Assembly: GCA_022393335.1 (NCBI GenBank)
Contig: JAJEKB010021543.1
Span: 2,564,844-2,628,843 of the forward strand
Direction: 5' to 3'
DNA length: 64,000 nucleotides
Source: Macrotrachela quadricornifera
Taxonomy: Eukaryota; Rotifera; Eurotatoria; Philodinida; Philodinidae
The notes under the pieces were generated by a model, which was not told where the DNA came from, did not search any database, and was given only the letters and a program-made list of their open reading frames with translations. The position numbers and the translations under genes are program-made. Of the stretch, positions 32,830 through 44,067 are shown piece by piece (positions within the stretch are counted from its first letter, which is position 1; each line of letters starts with the position of its first letter).

Positions 32830-34401
32830 CAGATGTTTACAAAAAAGAACTTGGAAACCTTCTTTCACAGACATCTTCTTCTATATAAGTGCTCTTCGAA
32901 TTGTTTTATAGTTTGATAGATAGCCCATGACGACTTCTATATAACAATATAATTTTATATTCTTTTGATTGACTGTTAAAAAAGATATTGTACAAGTATC
33001 TCGTTTCCTTTGCCACATTAGAAATATTTGTCATGGATATTTCAATTGTTTTAACTTTTTTATCTGAAAAATGTTGGAGTTCATCAACCGTTTTTTTTTA
33101 ATTTCTTCTCTAAATACTATATTCAAGTATTTGCAATAGAACTCGCCCATCTTGTTATATAATATTTTCTCAGCGAAGAACCCTCTCCAAGTTTTGCATA
33201 ATAATTGATAGGCTACAACTAGTGATATTTTATTCATTCACCTTACCCATCAATAAGAGACAAACATCGTTTTTTTATCGATATCACACAACTTTTCACA
33301 ACTTCCATATCAATATTTTAAAAGTCATCAGCTGAAAATAGTTCAAGCTCATCATTATTTGTTGGTTTTCTTTTCTCAACATTGCGTTTCACGATCGACC
33401 AGATATTTTCGATGGCCCAGTCTAATAACTGTGATACATTCTCATCGATAAATTGTTGATAAATATTACTTGTGTGTTTGGGGTCATTGTCCTGCTGCAA
33501 ACACCCATTTGGATCAAATTGGCCTAAAAACGAAAGAATATACAAGTAATGCTAAATTATTTTCTTTCATTATTTACGTGTGGCAACTGGAAGAAGATAA
33601 TTTTCAAGAATAGAAACATAATCTGGGCCACCGAAATGTGTGACATATCAATATACCTTTCACATTTATTGCATTCCAAGCCTGAACTTGGCGAGTTTTG
33701 GATGAGCATTTAAATTCTTGATTAGAATTTTTCGTCTATCGACAAAATGTATTAGAAAAAAGCTGAAATGAATACTCATACGTAAATATTGTCGTATTGA
33801 AGCCCTCATTTTTATGTTTCGTGGGTCATAGTACGTGTCGTTGTTTTTCATTTGATGTTAATATGTGAGCAGATTGAGGGAAAATATTTTTATAACCATA
33901 TTCGTGAAGGTGACAATTAATTGTTGTTCTAGATACTGATTTGTGGTGCATTTTCGATAATTTTTCTTTCATTTCATGAAGAATTATTTCATTGTTATGG
34001 GGAATATATTGACCAATAGCTTTTTTTTCGCTTTCATCAAGAACACATGATCGATCATTTTCATCTCGATGTTTAAGTGAACCTGTTTGTTTTAATTTGT
34101 CAATATTGCAATAAATAGTACTGAGTAGAATGTTTGTTTCATGATGAATAAGAGAAGCAGATCGTATGTCTCTATTCCAAAAAGACAAAATTGTAAAATG
34201 ATGATTTTTCAAGTCAATGGTCGACGGTATAATTGAATGAATGAATATCGAAGAGGAAAGAAATTACATTTCTATATATACAATGCGTAGCATATTTGTC
34301 GACGGTTTATTCCTCAAAAATATTACTTTTTTAGTCACTTAGAATAGTAGAAAAACGGCTGTTTAAAAAATAATTTTTTTCCAAGTTTTTACAAACACCT
34401 G
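32830..34401 (-). mobile_element. Tc1/mariner transposon relic, 1572 bp
   Basis: Terminal inverted repeats read CAGATGTTTACAAAAAAG at 32830 and, at the right end in complement, CAGGTGTTTGTAAAAACTTG, followed on both sides by cttggaaa-like sequence. TA dinucleotides at 32828-32829 and 34402-34403 are the expected Tc1/mariner target duplication. Element length is typical of the family. The transposase inside is broken, so the copy is dead. It appears to have inserted in otherwise anonymous DNA. Confidence 0.85.
33318..34212 (-). pseudogene. Tc1-like transposase, degenerate
   Basis: Three separated frames resemble a Tc1 transposase in order. 34212-33826 holds the helix-turn-helix region (STIYCNIDKLKQTGSL, SVSRTTINCHLHEYGY). 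33850-33560 is a shifted central region. 33545-33318 holds the second catalytic Asp block, GCLQQDNDPKHTS, and IENIWSIVKRNVEKRKP with the final acidic residue. The usual PxSPDLNP block before the last motif is missing, indicating a deletion of about nine codons. Frameshifts and stops elsewhere confirm inactivity. Confidence 0.8.
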
Positions 34402-34403
34402 TA

Positions 34404-35293
34404 TATATACTTCAGAAGATGACCAATAGTGCCGATCGAGGCGATTCACTAGGTTCTTTGATTATATAATGTCTTCTACTATTTATGTGCCTCTTTCTCT
34501 ACCACAGAAGCTAAGCTGAGACAGCTTACTGTTCTGTGTACCTTAACATACTCCAGTATGACATTCTCATTGATTCTCATAACACAGCACCAGAGGGCTT
34601 GAGGACTTGAAGATACTTTCCTAATATGATTATTCAAGACTATGTCAACATATCTACTTTAATTTTAATTGGTTAAGTTAAAGTTAAGTTAAAGTAACAC
34701 CTCTAATTACATATCAATACAAATGACGATTAATAGTGGTTATATGGAACGAAATACAAACGAAAAACGATAATCATCCATTGAACAGGTTACCAAGAAG
34801 GTATATAACAATTATAGGTTGATCTTGTGATTTTTTTTCTTCTTCAAAATCATTAAAATTTATTACCATCTGATAATCTGTGTTGTTGCAGTGAAATCTA
34901 TGGATTATGGTAGTTGTTCTCATCCACTCACCCACCTTCACCCTATAGGGAGTATTATGAGTAAAGTATCCTTTTACTGATTGTAGATTAGAGCTGCCAG
35001 TACGGCCGGAATATAGTAGAATTCGTTCCCATTAAGATAGAATAAACAAAGAGACAACTACAGCTGACTAATTTTAATATCGGGCGAAAATTTTTACGAA
35101 TGTGCCCAATCAATATATTATAATTTCTATCGATATAGTCATAGAAACTTGATTTTTTGGCTAAATGTTGACAAATCATTTTATATGATCGCTGGGATAA
35201 ATATTTTATTCAAGATTATATAGAAAGAGGAAAGAAAACACACGAAAATACTAGTATGTCAACACATGAAATAGTTCAGATGGTGACAATACT
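34404..35293. other. Intergenic with short repeats
   Basis: A small direct repeat gttaagttaaagttaagtta occurs near 34673. 34890-34965 is a reverse-complement relative of the dispersed repeat at 60-110 and 335-385. No gene was recognised; the frame at 34988-35179 is incidental. Confidence 0.4.
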
Positions 35294-35734
35294 TCACCAC
35301 ATCTTTGACACATTCACCATCATACCGATCAGAACTATAGCAAACAATAACATATTGTTAGCATCCGATTTGATGGCGCCACTTTTCACTCCTTTTCCAC
35401 TGCATGCCGAGTTTATTGGATTGGTTACTGTGATGTTACGGCTATCAGAGCTAAGTGTGAGTGTATCATTATTACCAGCTATTACCATCCATCCCGTATA
35501 GCCACTTGTATAAGCAGTACCTGTGAATGTGGTAGCACCACTACAGGAACCAGTCACACTGGAAGTAACTGCATATGTATTTGTTGAAGAACTTGTCACA
35601 ACCACTTGTCCAGTTAAACAACAGCAAGATGTCGTATTGCATGAAGAGTCAGCCGTGTAATTACCGGCCCATGACTGTGATTGAACTGCACCGACGACAA
35701 ATGCTACCAGAAGAAAAATCTGTGTTGTGTACAT
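35294..35734 (-). CDS. Small secreted, probably anchored protein, 146 aa
   Basis: The ATG at 35734 is preferred to in-frame upstream codons because it starts a clear signal peptide (MYTTQIFLLVAFVVGAVQS). The mature region begins with a Cys cluster (CNTTSCCC), is very rich in Thr, Ser, Gly and Val, carries several N-glycosylation sequons (NYT, NTT, NDT, NIT), and ends in a hydrophobic C-terminus (MLLFAIVLIGMMVNVSKMW) that suggests a GPI-attachment signal or membrane helix. It has a single exon. No family is recognised. An extracellular surface role is likely. Confidence 0.7.
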   Translation of the reverse strand: MYTTQIFLLVAFVVGAVQSQSWAGNYTADSSCNTTSCCCLTGQVVVTSSSTNTYAVTSSVTGSCSGATTFTGTAYTSGYTGWMVIAGNNDTLTLSSDSRNITVTNPINSACSGKGVKSGAIKSDANNMLLFAIVLIGMMVNVSKMW

Positions 35735-37470
35735 GTTTTCTATGAGAACGATGTGCAAACAAAATGTAACTAGATTTGTTTGATGCTGGTGATAGCTTTT
35801 ATATGCCACTCTCTGGAATTACAGAGTGGAAAAATAATTAATGAAGCCTTTTACTCACCTTCGTCAAACAGAAAGCTATCAAATTCCAAAGAAGAAAAAG
35901 AATGAATATTTTTCTTCGCACATCTATATGAACAGAATATGTTGTTTCTTTTACTTATCAACAGATCATCGTTTGTTTGAGAAAAGCTTGTCGGCGCAGT
36001 CCCTTTGGGACTAAAATGTGGAACTCACACATCTTCTTCAACTTAATTATTGTAATATAAAATACTAGAAGTGAATTATATCTAACAAACGATACGAGCG
36101 TGTCTGCCATGGAGGAGGGGCAGGCAAGAAATTCATACTGGGAAAACAATGAATTCTCAGAATCGACGTTAAAAAAAAACATAGCAACATTACTTGTTTA
36201 AACTGAAAATCTTGAACGTCATGCAACCTAGACAGGGTTTCACACCTATAATACATGAGCATTTATTTTCTTGAGTAAATTTAAAATAAATGCATTTTGA
36301 ACCGATAACATTCTGGAGTATCCGTAAGATGCTCCTTCCCTTCATCGTTTGATATTGATTTATCCCTTACAATCGATAGTATAAGATGAGGAGGACTAGG
36401 CCATTTCTCCCCTGTTCCACTTCCAGCAGAGATGTTTTAATCCCATAAAGTCAAGCAGATATCCTTTTCAACATCAAACTTCTCCTACTAACAAATGGAC
36501 AATTTATTCCAATTCCTTTTTTTGCCAGAAGATATGATTTTCATTCTAAGAGAAATGCTCTATTCATTTCTTAATCGACAAACAGAAGTGGAAACCATAT
36601 AAAGAAAAATGCATATTAATATTTTTTCATCTTAAGAATGTATTGAAAGAGAAATAGGTTTTTTTCTACAGAAATGATTTGAATTGTAAGAAAAACGCTT
36701 TATTCATTTCTGAATATACAAGCAGAAATGGAAAATATATAGAGTGAAATGCATATTTATTTTTGTTTATCTTACGGGTATGTCCCATCAGAAGTCATTT
36801 TTTGCCGCACAAATATCTTGAATTCTATGAGTAACAATGCATCATTCATTTCTACAAGTACAAGGCGAATTGGAGAAGAGATAGAGAAGTGAGATTTTCT
36901 TTTAAAAACTTTGTTCGAGCATAACAGAGAGGTTACATAACCGATAGGTTGTGGGAAGGAAATAGTCTCTAGTGAAAAAATAGTATAACTACTGATACTT
37001 AGGTGTACTAGGGAGCTTAATGCTGCACAGAAAAAAAATTCCCATAATAATCTACCCGTGCCCTTAAAATTTTTGCCAATAAACTCTTTAAAGGTTTATT
37101 TTAATGTTATCAACCCTTCACTGATTTAATACTCGAAACGTTCACCAAACTATGGGTTTAGCAAATCTCAGAGGGCATATGATAGTTTGCTATTCTAAGG
37201 TTTCATGAAAAGACTATGTTGTTCAATCAGTACCAGTATATTATTGTACGAGCCGTGAATAAATATATTTTCTTATTCTCTTTTGGATTTAGTATAGTAC
37301 TTTTTGATTAAATGAGTACACTTTTTCGTAGAAAACGGTTTGTTATTTTACCGAAAGCAATCGATTATTGCACACTCTCGTTGAAAATACTTAATCTTCT
37401 ATATGGATGAGTAGATAATTTTATATATTCTTTAAAAATAATATGGTATTTTTGATTCAATGTACAATCT
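35735..37470. repeat. Intergenic with a degenerate 140-bp tandem repeat
   Basis: Three diverged units of about 140 bases lie at about 36525-36905. Each contains a version of gaattgtaagaaaaacgctt, then tattcatttctnaat, a cagaantggaaa segment and aaatgcatatt. Otherwise no gene was recognised. Open frames at 35958-36262 show no resemblance to a family. Confidence 0.5.
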
Positions 37471-37474
37471 TTAA

Positions 37475-39475
37475 CCCTTTCACGGCGATGTCGCCCACCG
37501 GTGAGCGACGCTATAATTTAACGAGACAATGTATAGAAAAGCACTTTGTTTTGCTTTTTTGTTAGGCAGGAGATTACACGTAAGCTGCCATAGTTTCTGT
37601 CTACAGCACTTTATTTGAATTCTTTATTCCACAGCATAATGCTTATCATTAAAAAACTCGAGACAAAAAAATTTATCACAGTCAGAACAGAAAGTTTTTA
37701 CTTTCTTTGCTGCTGCGTTGCTCGCTTCTTTTGACTGTTCTGTCTTTCCCTTCGCATACCAGCCAGTGCACCGTCTGCCAACATTGCGCGTAGATCTTTT
37801 CTTTTCTTCGAGCTTGTGAACCGCCAGCTTGCGTTTCGTTTGACTTGCTGAACATTCTCTCGAACCAGATTTTAAATTCTCGTATGGTACACCAAGAAGC
37901 AAAGATCGCACAAGACTTTCACGAAACTAAAGCACTGTCGTACCGCTTGTGTCATAATTTTCTTTGTAAATCAAATAAGCATTCACTAACGACATTCCAA
38001 ATATCATTTCAAATGCCACCTTCTGATACCACTTTTTAGATCGTTTGAGACATGTGTAGTATGCCGATAGTTGATCTGATAAATCGATACCTTGTTTTTC
38101 TTTATTGTAATAGACGATAACTTGTGGCTTCATGATGCGTTCATTTGATTTATCGATTTTTCCAATCTCCACTAAAGTGGCTGAGTGGGATGGCTTTGTG
38201 GATATCATCAAAACATCTCTTTTATCTTTCCACTTGATTACTTTTGTACCATTGTTGCTCTGTAGTCCATAAACTTCACCACGCTTGAGCTTTTTCCGAA
38301 CTACTTCATGTCCTGATCCAGCCCGATTACTTTTCAATGTTCCAATAAGATAGGTATCATTTCTCAATAAAATTTTTGCTACAGCTATACTTGTAAAGAA
38401 GTTATCAAGTACTAAAGTTCGATGATATCCCAAAAGATCATCTGCCAAATCGATTACGGTGGTTTGAGCGTGCCCGGGGCCAATCGTTGGATCCTGCTTG
38501 CCAGTATAAACCATACAATTTCAGGTGTATCCATTAGTAGCCGCCACCTTATATATCTTGACTGCATACGTATGCGCTTTTCCAGGAATGCATTGTTTGA
38601 ACAAAAGTCTCCCTTTCCATGGTACCATTGTTTCATCAATAGAAATAACTGAGCCAGAAAAGTAAATTGACTTGAATCTAGCTCTCAATAAATCTAAAAG
38701 TGGTCTAAATTTGAGCAACCTCTCTTGGTCTGCATGTTCTTCTTGGTTGTTCGAAAAATGAGAAAATTTGAGAACTAATTCATATCAATCTCTTGACATA
38801 GTATTTTGAATGACTTTAGATCCAAACAACTTGTTTTTGTGTTTGTACGTGCTGTTCTGCATATCGATTGGTTTCACGAACCATGAGACTAATAATCTCG
38901 TTAGTGATGAAATGTCGGCAGCAATCGATAGGATTGATCATACTATCTTCCGGATTTGTCCGTACTTCTTCAATCATTCCATAATCCTCCGAGAATTCAA
39001 TATCCAATTCTGATTCTACTTCTTCCCAGACTTGTGAATTCACATCATCATCACTTTCATCCGTAACTTGTTCATCGGAGCTTGATGATTCGAATTGCAT
39101 TCTGGAGAAGCCATCATCCAAACTACTCACATCACTTTGTGAGTTGCCACTTTCCTCCATATCCGTTTCTTCGAATAGTATGTAAATTGCAAATTTTGAG
39201 AATATGACTTCAGCTTGTTTTCATCATCTCGATTAGAATGATTTCGGTATTCACATTTGCATGTATAGATAAGTTGAAAAAATCCCATGTATCACAGAAG
39301 AAAAGAAGATGGGAAAAAACCAACACAGTAAATTTTATTGGAAAGATCCATATTCGTCGCTGGATATATCCTATACATCAAAAATAACTATGAATACGTT
39401 TATCGAGGACGAACATGCATGAAAATTTGTATATTGAACTTATTTTCATCGAAAAACCGAATCGTCGTGAAAAGG
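37475..39475 (-). mobile_element. piggyBac transposon relic, 2001 bp
   Basis: TTAA duplications at 37471-37474 and 39476-39479 flank short inverted repeats, CCCTTTCACGGCGATG on the left and, in complement, CCTTTTCACGACGATTCGG on the right. TTAA targeting and CCC/CCT-starting ends define piggyBac. A nearly full-length but broken transposase fills the element on the minus strand. The left end contains an additional palindrome, cgcccaccggtgagcg. Confidence 0.9.
37624..39160 (-). pseudogene. piggyBac transposase, broken
   Basis: An acidic N-terminus (MEESGNSQSDVSSLDDGFSR..., Asp/Glu/Ser-rich) leads into the catalytic core. The three catalytic aspartates are recognisable in SIDETMVPWKGR, TLVLDNFFTSI and QGIDLSDQL. 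A C-terminal Cys-rich end (FCSDCDKFFCLEFF) resembles the usual piggyBac Cys domain. A frameshift lies near 38830, and in-frame stops occur at about 38778 (TGA), 38519-38521 (TGA, after NGYT) and 37927-37929 (TAG). Two of the TGA codons fall where related transposases have Trp. The protein cannot be made whole. Confidence 0.85.
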
Positions 39476-39479
39476 TTAA

Positions 39480-39613
39480 TTTAATCGAATTTTGATAATT
39501 GTTCAATGTTTCTAATAGATTCTCTGGATTCTTAAATGGCTATTCATAATTTTCTTCAAATTCTAGTATTTTTATTGTTCTCTATTGAGTCGTGATGAAA
39601 ATATTATGAGATA
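39480..39613. other. Spacer between piggyBac and MITE
   Basis: Short anonymous AT-rich sequence. Confidence 0.3.
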
Positions 39614-39887
39614 TGAAGAAGTTCTGAGAACACTTATATAAATCTTGTTCATCATAGTTACAATCGTTCTATAGTACATAGTAACTGGGCCTCTTTGCAA
39701 CTCTCTATTATAGCAAACTTTCTAGTTACTTTTCTTTTACCTATGCCGACATGATGCATCATAACATAAATGTAAGACGTTTATTTACTGTGTGCTGTAG
39801 AACGATTGTAGCTATCAGTAACAAGATTTATTAAGCTTAAAGTCAGTGAGCATAAAGTTTTATACAAGTGTTCTCAGAACTTTTTCA
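39614..39887. mobile_element. 274-bp MITE with TA target site
   Basis: Inverted ends TGAAGAAGTTCTGAGAACAC (left) and TGAAAAAGTTCTGAGAACAC (right, complement) continue for about 28 bases and are flanked by TA at 39612-39613 and 39888-39889. A second internal inverted pair, caatcgttctatag / tagaacgattg, lies further in. TA duplication suggests mobilisation by a Tc1/mariner transposase. It has no coding capacity. Confidence 0.8.
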
Positions 39888-39997
39888 TATTCACAATAGA
39901 ACAGTTTTAGCAAATAAAGATTTTTTGATGTTTTCTCCAGCATAAACTTTTATTCCATCAAAAGAATTTTACAAGATATGATATTTCATAAAGACGT

Positions 39998-40215
39998 TTA
40001 ACGACCACTGGTAATTGCACTATGAAGATTATTGACGCTTTCTGAAATTGAACCAAGAACATTAAGACCATGACCAACAAGTTGTCCTTGAAGTTGTTGC
40101 CAATGTGGTTTTGAAGCATCAACTACGCTTGAACCAAGAGCAGCTAGATTATTAAAAGCACCTGTGAGGGTACTTTGAGCAATTGTCACAGCATTTGTAA
40201 TTTGTTGTTGAAGAC
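39998..40215 (-). CDS. Possible alternative last exon or paralogue fragment
   Basis: An acceptor (TTCCTGTAG) at 40216 opens 72 codons beginning QQQITNAV and ending LHSAITSGR. Composition (Gln, Ala, Leu, Ser, Gly, amphipathic) resembles the secreted protein at 40742-41263. Its entry phase fits the donor of that gene's first exon at 40942, so it could be an alternative terminal exon. Equally, it may be the last exon of a paralogue whose first exon has been lost. The upstream open frame containing CESRSVWGGGRS reads intron. Confidence 0.4.
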
Positions 40216-40741
40216 CTACAGGAAGAAAATGAATGTCTTTTGTGAAACACGTTCTGAAAGAGAGTGTTAAAGTGTTTAAGGATAGAAATTTGGTCCTACT
40301 CCTCCCCCCTCCCCACACAGACCGTGACTCGCAGGGGTTGAAGGTCATCGGATACATTTTGATAGTAGCAGAGCATTACAGATCCTGACCAACATCGTAA
40401 CTAATCAGTTAATTAGCGTCTAATTAACTAATTACTTATTAGGGACAGACTATCGATCCTGTCACAGAGAGTGAGAAACGCGATCGGAATCCCATCGTTC
40501 TACTGTGAAGGACCGCTTCAAGGCACTATAAGAATTCAAATCCGGTTAAAATATTAATAGAGTAGCTCCTCACTGGAGTTCTATGATCTAAAATAAGAAA
40601 TAATACGGGAGCATACTCAAGTATACATAAAAAGACGAGTTCTTAGGGAACTAGCAACATTGCATACATTGTGTTTCACATTTTAATCCCGTGAGGAATT
40701 GCGCTAACAGCTTTTAGTAATATATTGATATATATATATAT

Positions 40742-41263
40742 CTACTGACCAGTAAAGATGTCGCCTAAACCACGTGATCCACCGAGACCACTTAGGGCAG
40801 CAGCTAAATCTTGGTTAAATAAATGTTGTATGATTTGTTGAAGGAATCTATTGAAAACGGCACCGAAATCCAATGAGCTACGACCTATGCATGATACATT
40901 AGAATAAAAATATCTAGATAGAAAGTGAAAGTAATACATACCACCACCAAGGAGACCAGAAAGACCACTAAGAACTGAACTAAGGGCTTGGTTGGCAGCA
41001 TCAGCCAACATAGGTTTGATTTGGCTACCGAAATTGTTCATGTTGATGTTTATATTAATACCGCGTCCTGAACCAACGAGGTTTGAGAGTTGACTAACAG
41101 CTTGTTGAACAAGACTAAGGATTTGTTGTTGAAGTTGATCTAAAATAACTTGAGCAACAGCCTGTCCTTGTTGAGTAAGTTGATCAACAAAGTGGCTTGG
41201 AGAATTTGAAGCCATCGACCGAACAATGCAAACAAAGAAGATAAGAACAAGAGCAACTTTCAT
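40742..41263 (-). CDS. Gln-rich secreted protein, two exons, 154 aa
   Basis: Exon 1 41263-40942 and exon 2 40884-40742 are split by a 57-base intron (GTATGT..CATAG), which happens to be open and a multiple of three. The signal peptide is MKVALVLIFFVCIVRSMA. The mature protein is amphipathic, with Gln-rich helices (QVILDQLQQQILSLVQQAV) and Gly/Ser/Leu-rich segments (LSGLSGLLGGG, LSGLGGSRGLG). No Cys framework or enzyme motif is seen. Function is unknown; secretion is the only supported property. Confidence 0.7.
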   Translation of the reverse strand: MKVALVLIFFVCIVRSMASNSPSHFVDQLTQQGQAVAQVILDQLQQQILSLVQQAVSQLSNLVGSGRGINININMNNFGSQIKPMLADAANQALSSVLSGLSGLLGGGMYYFHFLSRYFYSNVSCIGRSSLDFGAVFNRFLQQIIQHLFNQDLAAALSGLGGSRGLGDIFTGQ

Positions 41264-43146
41264 TGTTTTGTATATGTTTCGAAAACGAATTGAAGATGAA
41301 GAAGAATCTGCTACTCTTTTTATACTTCAATTCGTATTATATTTTTATCCAGGTATATCATGCATGATATTATGAGAATGTTGCCATTCGATTGTGTTTA
41401 TTGGTTAAAGTCACTGCCTACTGTAGACTTTGTATTTTAAACTTGATTTTATTGAAACAAACTAATTCAACTGACTGCTGAGAACGAATGCACATGTTAA
41501 ACAGTAATCGTTTAATTAGACTTTAGATCGAGGCAAAGGTATCGTATTATGTTTGCGAATAATATCAATGATAATAAATAACTCTCTTTCGTAATTCATT
41601 GTATTTTTGGAAATAATAACGAAAAATCTAGGTGCCACTACGTGAAAATGCTAATATTCCTAAGTTGTTGTTGATTACTTAGGTATATCCAAAATTAATG
41701 TCGTGATTATCTTATTTTCTTATAAAAGGATCAAAACAAAATTCTTTTTTATAGGATGATACAGAAAATGAAGCTCTATTTTTCTATGGTGTTTGGTCAC
41801 TATTCAACTGATATACCATCATAATAAAAATTTTGATAAAAATTTTTTTTATTGAAACTTAATTTTCGAGCGGGGCAGATTCTATACTTTTTTCCTCTTG
41901 GAATATTGTCTTTCAGAAATTGTGGACAACAATCCGCAAATGCTGCACGATATTTCATAGCATTTTCGGTTCGATTTTTTGTAATTTTCCTGAGTTTCGA
42001 CTAAGAGAACTATATCACTGAAGACTGATCGTACCGGTAATATGAGCACAGTCTTTGAACAGCTCAATGAACCTTCATCAAATTTTTAGTCCAGATGGGT
42101 ACATACAAGGGCTACATAACGATTGGTTTTCCAGCCCATAGCGATCTTTTGTTCATGAGTTATAGGGCTCACAATCATATGAGCTGCTGCTCATCATAAC
42201 TCCTCTCCAATTCAATCTATAAAGGTCTGGTTGATGTCGCTGATCTACATATTTCATGTAGTATATGTACACAAATATTCAGCATCACATCTCTTATATC
42301 GATTAAAATATGGGGCGCATACTTTTAACCAACGGTTATGTCCCAGAACTTTTTTCTGATGGGCAATTTTTATTCTGTGTTTTTCTACCTTAAAAACAAA
42401 AGTTTTGTGTTTGCACGTTATAATATGAAAGCTTAATCAATAACCCTATTAATCGCACCTGTAAAATTTAATTTGAATGAGATATTGAAAATTGGGAAGG
42501 CATCCTTGAATGTCCGAGAATTTTTTTTGTGGGCCGTATTCTTTGATTTGTTTGTTTGTTATCTACGAGAGTCAATGTGGTATATTTAAAGCTAAATTCA
42601 TGGATTTCCCATTTTAGGGATGGCCTACGTTGTAAAATAAAATAACTACTGCAGTAGTTGTCCAAGTAGCTGTACAAGTTTTATCATTCTTCCTACACTC
42701 ATCCGCATATTGATGATTTACAAACTGAACTAAACTTAATAACCATCAATAATGAGCAAATATCAGGAACGGATTCTTCTAACAATAGTCTGACAGCAAA
42801 GCGAAAGAGTCTCTTTTCTTATTACGAAACATAATCTAATGATTCCAAAGAAAATGTACATGAATATTATTTTTAAACAATCATCCTTATGCAAGTGATC
42901 TTATTTGTACTAAAAGAAGACATTTTTCACATTTGTATCATTTGACTAGGCGAACACTATATTCCTGCTCCTACTACTCCTGATCAACGCGTTGTTCAAG
43001 AAATGGTTTGATAATAAGACCGTATCCGATCCAGTTGTCAAAAGATACCTTGAGCAGATGAACACTTGTAAAATGCATTTTTGGTTTGCTAAACTGAATA
43101 TGTTGAGTTTATATACGAGAGATATAAATAAGTAGCACGTTTGCAT
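41264..43146. other. Intergenic, no gene recognised
   Basis: The promoter of the Gln-rich secreted gene should lie near 41264-41400. Beyond that nothing is recognised; frames at 41882-42067, 42468-42677 and 42946-43146 are incidental. Confidence 0.4.
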
Positions 43147-44067
43147 TTTATGCCGATGATATCGTAGATACTACCAATATTGCTGCTAATCAGTGGTCTC
43201 ATATGACTTTTATTTTTGATTATTCATCAAGCAAAAAATACATTTATCTCAATGGTATTTTAGAAGCTACTCAGAATTCTTCCGGACCACTCAAAGTTAC
43301 TTCTACAATTATGTACTAATGGTGGTAGTTCTTATTCTAATTATTTCACTGGATATATCGATCAAATGTTGTACAATTCTCGCATAAAAAATGCTAGCGA
43401 AATTCTCGATGATGCAACACTTGTTGCTTACTATCGTTTTCTCTCTAGTGCTCCGTTGATTGATTCTGGTCCTAATTACATCAATGGAAGTTGGGGTGGT
43501 GGTGATGTCTCAACTATTTCTGGTGTTGTCGATCAAGCGATGAATTTCCCTGTTAATGGATCTTATTTCTTGATTACAGGACTCGTTCTTTTGGGCACTT
43601 CTAATTGGCCATTTTCTCTATCTCTTTGGTTCAATATAGCTTCATTAAGTAGTGGTGGTACTCTGGTACATATATCTGGTGGCATACAAGGTATTAATTG
43701 GTGCCTTAGATTCATGGGACTAATCGCTAGTGGAAGATTTACAATTCAAATCTTCACTGGCAGTAGTAACATCGTTTATACTGGCCCAGTAATGCCTATT
43801 GGTGTTTGGAATCATGCTGTCTATACCTTTTCGACAACAAATGGAATACAACGTTACATCAACGGAACACTTTATGGATCTACTGCAGTAGCAACATATT
43901 CAGCCAGTGGAGTCGGTTCTACTTTAATTTTCGGAAATCCACTTTTACGTACAACTTGTGGATCTTCTTTTCAAAATCAACAGTTTTACAGAAGTATTGA
44001 TCAAGTTAGATTATATTCACGCGAACTAACCGCTAGTACAGTATCACAATTATTTTACAATTCATAA
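43147..44067 (+). pseudogene. LamG/concanavalin-like fragment, frameshifted
   Basis: Two tandem jelly-roll-like segments are visible. The first (43147 to about 43316) contains NQWSHMTFIFDYSSSKKYIY and LNGILEA, then breaks at a frameshift just before 43318. The frame then continues into YFTGYIDQMLYNSRIKNASE, ATLVAYYRF, and a second domain with WPFSLSLWFNI, WNHAVYTFS, IQRYINGTLYG and a closing IDQVRLYSRELTA. These are hallmarks of Laminin_G_3-type lectin-like domains. There is no signal peptide or start context, the upstream edge is abrupt and the frame is broken, so this is the C-terminal remnant of a larger extracellular protein. The downstream 233 codons are open from a possible internal ATG at 43366. 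Confidence 0.65.
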
